Position numbers and translations under genes: made by a program. This document shows, in pieces, positions 61,605 through 64,000 of a DNA stretch of 64,000 nt; within the stretch, counting starts at the first letter, position 1; each line of letters begins with the position of its first letter. The notes below the pieces were generated by a model. The model saw only the letters and a program-made list of their open reading frames with translations. It did not search any database and was not told the DNA's origin. Location of the stretch: contig NZ_CP021112.1 in assembly GCF_002119765.1 (NCBI RefSeq), positions 5,326,501 through 5,390,500 on the forward strand. Reading direction: 5' to 3'. The DNA is from Pseudorhodoplanes sinuspersici. GTDB taxonomy: Bacteria; Pseudomonadota; Alphaproteobacteria; Rhizobiales; Xanthobacteraceae.

Positions 61605-62912
61605 CTAGTTTTGCCGCAGGATGCTGACGAAAAATCCGTCGGTGCCGGTGCGGCGCGGGGTCATCAGCAACCCGTCCCCGGAGATAAGAGCTGCCTTGGT
61701 GAATAGATAGCCGCGCTCCCCAAGCACCGCCGCGACCCGGTCCGGCTTTTCCACGGAAAATGCAGGATGACGGGCCAGAAAGGCGCGGATTTGCGCGCCA
61801 TTCTCCTCATCGAGCACCGAGCAGGTGATATAGGCGATGCGGCCGCCGGGCTTCAGCAACGGCACGGCGCGGTCGAGCACCGCCGTCTGATCCTTCTGCC
61901 GTATCTCCAGCGCGCCCGGCCGCATGCGCCATTTCGCATCCGGATTGCGCCGCCAGGAGCCCGTGCCGCTGCACGGCGCGTCGATCAGGACGAGGTCGAT
62001 AACGCCCTTCAAATCCTCAAGAATTTCGGTCGAGCCACGGGGCGTGCGGACCTGAACGTTGCGGATACCGGCGCGCTCCAGACGGGCATGGATGGGCGAC
62101 AGGCGGCGCTTGTCGGTATCGGTGGCAAAGATCTGGCCGGTATTTTCCATCATGGCTGCCAGCGCCAGCGTCTTGCCGCCTCCGCCCGCGCAAAGGTCGA
62201 CGACCTGCTCGCCGGGCCTGGCTCCGGAAAACAGGGCCGCCAATTGCGAGCCTTCGTCCTGGATTTCGATGCCGCCCTTGATGAAGGACGGCTCGGACTG
62301 GATGGCCGGACTCCTGGACCCCGGCGCCACGACGATGCGCAGGCCGACGGGCGACCATCCGGTCGGTTCGGGATTGTACTCTGCGAGTTCTGCTGTCTCG
62401 CTGTCGCGTTCCACCTTCAGCGTATTGACTCGAAGGTCGAGCGGCGCGCGTGCAGCCAGAGCCGCCCCCTCCTCCACCCGCGCTTCACCGAAGACGGCGG
62501 CGAAGCTGCCATCGAACCATTCCGGATAATCACCGGCGATGTGCGGCGGTGCGTCGTCAAGGTTGGCCGCGGCGACGCGCTCGCGCTCGGCATCGCTCAT
62601 CGGCTCGGGCGCAAAGCGTGCGCCGCTGAACAAGGCTGCAATGGCCTCCACGTCGAGCCCGCGTTCCAGCCGCAGCATGCCGAGCATGTTGGCCCGCGGC
62701 GTCACCTCGCCCATCACATAGGTGCTCGAGGCGCGGCGGCGCAGCGCGTCGTAGACGAGGCCTGCAATCGCCGCACGGTCGCTTGATCCGGCAAACCGGT
62801 GCGCCAGGCCCCAGTCCTTGAGAGCGTCGTTGGCAGGTCTGCGACGGGCTTCGATGTCGGTCAGAACCTCGATGGCGGCGGAAATACGGGCTGCAGGTGT
62901 CATCGCAGCCAC
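61605..62912 (-). CDS. RsmB/NOP-family RNA m5C methyltransferase
   Basis: A 435-residue protein: N-terminal NusB-like domain, then the SAM-binding motif [17 protein letters not shown] at 239-255, [15 protein letters not shown] with Cys314, and [12 protein letters not shown] with Cys364. The two cysteines are the catalytic and release residues of NOL1/NOP2/Sun-type enzymes. It methylates a cytosine in rRNA, most likely 16S, as in RsmB, though the exact site is not known. An ATG at 62903 is an alternative start. It lies upstream of guaA on the same strand, 46 bases away, a common alphaproteobacterial order. Confidence 0.94.
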   Translation of the reverse strand: MAAMTPAARISAAIEVLTDIEARRRPANDALKDWGLAHRFAGSSDRAAIAGLVYDALRRRASSTYVMGEVTPRANMLGMLRLERGLDVEAIAALFSGARFAPEPMSDAERERVAAANLDDAPPHIAGDYPEWFDGSFAAVFGEARVEEGAALAARAPLDLRVNTLKVERDSETAELAEYNPEPTGWSPVGLRIVVAPGSRSPAIQSEPSFIKGGIEIQDEGSQLAALFSGARPGEQVVDLCAGGGGKTLALAAMMENTGQIFATDTDKRRLSPIHARLERAGIRNVQVRTPRGSTEILEDLKGVIDLVLIDAPCSGTGSWRRNPDAKWRMRPGALEIRQKDQTAVLDRAVPLLKPGGRIAYITCSVLDEENGAQIRAFLARHPAFSVEKPDRVAAVLGERGYLFTKAALISGDGLLMTPRRTGTDGFFVSILRQN

Positions 62913-62961
62913 CTAGAGGCAACGGCACCTCATGACAAGGGCCGATGCGTGCCTATCGCGT

Positions 62962-63390
62962 CTACGGCCAGGGCAGCGTCAGAATACGGACGATGTAGAC
63001 GCCCCACATGATTATGAGAACCACGGCACCGACTGCATAGAATGCACCGCGCGTCGGCACATGATTGCTGGTGAGATGCACGCCGGCCTGAAGCACGCGC
63101 ATGATCACGAAAATCCAAGCGAGGATTACGAAGATCAAATCGGCCTGTTTGGTGATCAGCGCCAGGATCGTCAGGACGTAGAACAGGACCGGCAATTCAA
63201 ACTGGTTGGAAAAGGCGTGGCTCGCCTGCATGCATTGTCTTGGCCAGCCTTCATGCGTAACGGCGATATCCTGCCAGCGTGTCTGACCGGAGCGGAACGC
63301 ATCTTGCCGTCGCACAGCCATCACGATGCCGATGGCGAATGTCAGGATCACCAGCACGAAGAGCGGCAGCAGCACCATTTGCACCGACAT
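62962..63390 (-). CDS. MAPEG family membrane protein
   Basis: A 142-residue protein with four hydrophobic segments: MVLLPLFVLVILTFAIGIVM, FELPVLFYVLTILALIT, ADLIFVILAWIFVIMRVLQA and GAVVLIIMWGVYIVRIL. HAFSNQFELPVLFYV and the H-x-x-x-N signature (HLTSNHVPTRGAFY) mark the MAPEG family (membrane-associated glutathione/eicosanoid metabolism). The bacterial role is unclear. It lies 12 bases after the MDR gene on the same strand. Confidence 0.9.
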   Translation of the reverse strand: MSVQMVLLPLFVLVILTFAIGIVMAVRRQDAFRSGQTRWQDIAVTHEGWPRQCMQASHAFSNQFELPVLFYVLTILALITKQADLIFVILAWIFVIMRVLQAGVHLTSNHVPTRGAFYAVGAVVLIIMWGVYIVRILTLPWP

Positions 63391-63402
63391 AACGATCTCC
63401 GG

Positions 63403-64000
63403 TCAGGTTGAGCGTTCGGCAACACGCACGAGCAGCTTTCCGAAATTCTCGCCGCGCAGGAGGCCGATCAGCGCGCGCGGTGCATTCTCGAAGCCGGCGA
63501 CGATGTCTTCGCGGTACTTGATGCGACCGTCTTTCAGCCAGCCCGACACGTCGCGCTGGAAATCGTCATGCATCGTGGCGAAATCCGTCACCAGCAATCC
63601 GCGCACGGTGAGCCGCTTGGACAGGATCATGCGCCACACCGATGGCAGCTTGTCGGGACCGGCCGGCGGCGCCGTATCGTTGTAATGGGCGATGGTCCCG
63701 CAAATCGGAATCCGGGCGAAAGTGTTGAGCAGCGGCAGCACCGCATCGAGAACGGGACCTGCGACATTCTCGAAATAGATATCGATGCCGTTCGGGCAGG
63801 CGGTCGCGAGACGGCCCGGCAGATCGGGCGCTCGGTGATCGATGCAATCGTCAAAGCCGAGTTCATTCTTCACATAGCGGCACTTGTCGGCGCCACCGGC
63901 AATGCCGACGACGCGCAGCCCCTTGATCCTGGCAATCTGCCCCACCATCGCGCCGACTGCGCCCGAGGCCGCCGCAACGACAAGCGTTTCACCCGCTTTT
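63403..64000 (-). CDS. MDR family NADP-dependent oxidoreductase, 5' end outside the window
   Basis: Only the C-terminal 199 residues or so are in view; the frame continues through the window edge. KAGETLVVAAASGAVGAMVG is the NADP-binding motif of the prostaglandin/leukotriene reductase-like (YncB/curcumin reductase) MDR group, followed by RIKGLRVVGIAGGADKCRYV, IDIYFENVAGPVLDAVLPLL and FGKLLVRV at the end. No zinc ligands are expected. It reduces double bonds of enones or related compounds. Confidence 0.9.
   Translation of the reverse strand, partial: KAGETLVVAAASGAVGAMVGQIARIKGLRVVGIAGGADKCRYVKNELGFDDCIDHRAPDLPGRLATACPNGIDIYFENVAGPVLDAVLPLLNTFARIPICGTIAHYNDTAPPAGPDKLPSVWRMILSKRLTVRGLLVTDFATMHDDFQRDVSGWLKDGRIKYREDIVAGFENAPRALIGLLRGENFGKLLVRVAERST

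Noticed and set aside
1-64000. tRNA, rRNA and CRISPR search by eye
   Set aside because: No T-loop/acceptor combinations, rRNA blocks or regularly spaced repeats were seen. The window's direct repeats are the panB fragment, the GTGTCCAGTTT motifs and the palindromes already listed.

Overview
The window is GC-rich chromosomal DNA from an alphaproteobacterium of the order Hyphomicrobiales (Rhizobiales), most likely a Xanthobacteraceae/Nitrobacteraceae-type soil or water bacterium. This rests on the cvpA-purF and der-lipoprotein-YfgM neighbourhoods, the number of LysR regulators, orphan Bug-type (TTT) binding proteins, a DUF1127 protein, and palindromic intergenic repeats of the kind scattered through these genomes. 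No rRNA, tRNA, CRISPR array, transposase or integrase gene was recognised.

Layout. 0-6.4 kb: end of cvpA, purF, a PaiB-like regulator, an HSL-type esterase, an SDR, an alpha/beta hydrolase, and a SigJ-type ECF sigma factor behind an AhpD-like protein. 6.5-11.1 kb: a leftward copper-handling operon (His-rich exported protein, small lipoprotein, TolC-like lipoprotein, Tat-exported multicopper oxidase, cupredoxin, CusF-like protein). 11.2-15.4 kb: GYD protein, GTPase Der, lipoprotein, YfgM-like protein, panB. 15.5-19.8 kb: a compact cassette (LysR, HAD hydrolase, Bug receptor, D-threonine aldolase/D-serine dehydratase-like enzyme, RidA) placed between intact panB and a truncated second copy of the panB 5' region. 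19.9-31.6 kb: DUF1127, two overlapping LysR genes, enoyl-CoA hydratase, VOC protein, NnrU, M23-type protein, a LysR divergent from a flavoprotein-Bug pair, an Ntn hydrolase and a membrane hydrolase. 31.6-43.6 kb: ArsC/YffB-like protein, two palindromic elements, an ArsR-AHSA1 pair, a GntR-DctP-MetE-like group, cytochrome P460 with an epoxide-hydrolase-like protein, a LysR/aldo-keto reductase pair, TetR, thiolase and a 2OG-Fe(II) oxygenase. 43.6-53.9 kb: a PaoABC-like molybdenum enzyme, a DUF899 group with a TPR/HTH protein and a beta-propeller, and an LVIVD-repeat Tat protein divergent from a LysR. 54-60 kb: a gene-poor stretch, a large MscS channel, an IS21-like end remnant, and a TetR-controlled flavoprotein/methyltransferase pair next to guaA; a short guaA 3'-end-like repeat at 54.08 kb suggests an eroded island. 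60-64 kb: guaA, an RsmB/NOP-type methyltransferase, MAPEG, and a truncated MDR reductase.

How the genes work together. Housekeeping blocks (purF, der, panB, guaA, rRNA methyltransferase) alternate with small accessory units, each a regulator beside one to four enzymes or a solute-binding protein. The clearest functional units are the copper operon, the PaoABC-like aldehyde oxidoreductase and the PLP-enzyme/RidA cassette. In the last, RidA would clear the 2-aminoacrylate that a D-serine-type dehydratase makes. The strongest evidence of gene transfer is the panB partial duplication around that cassette.
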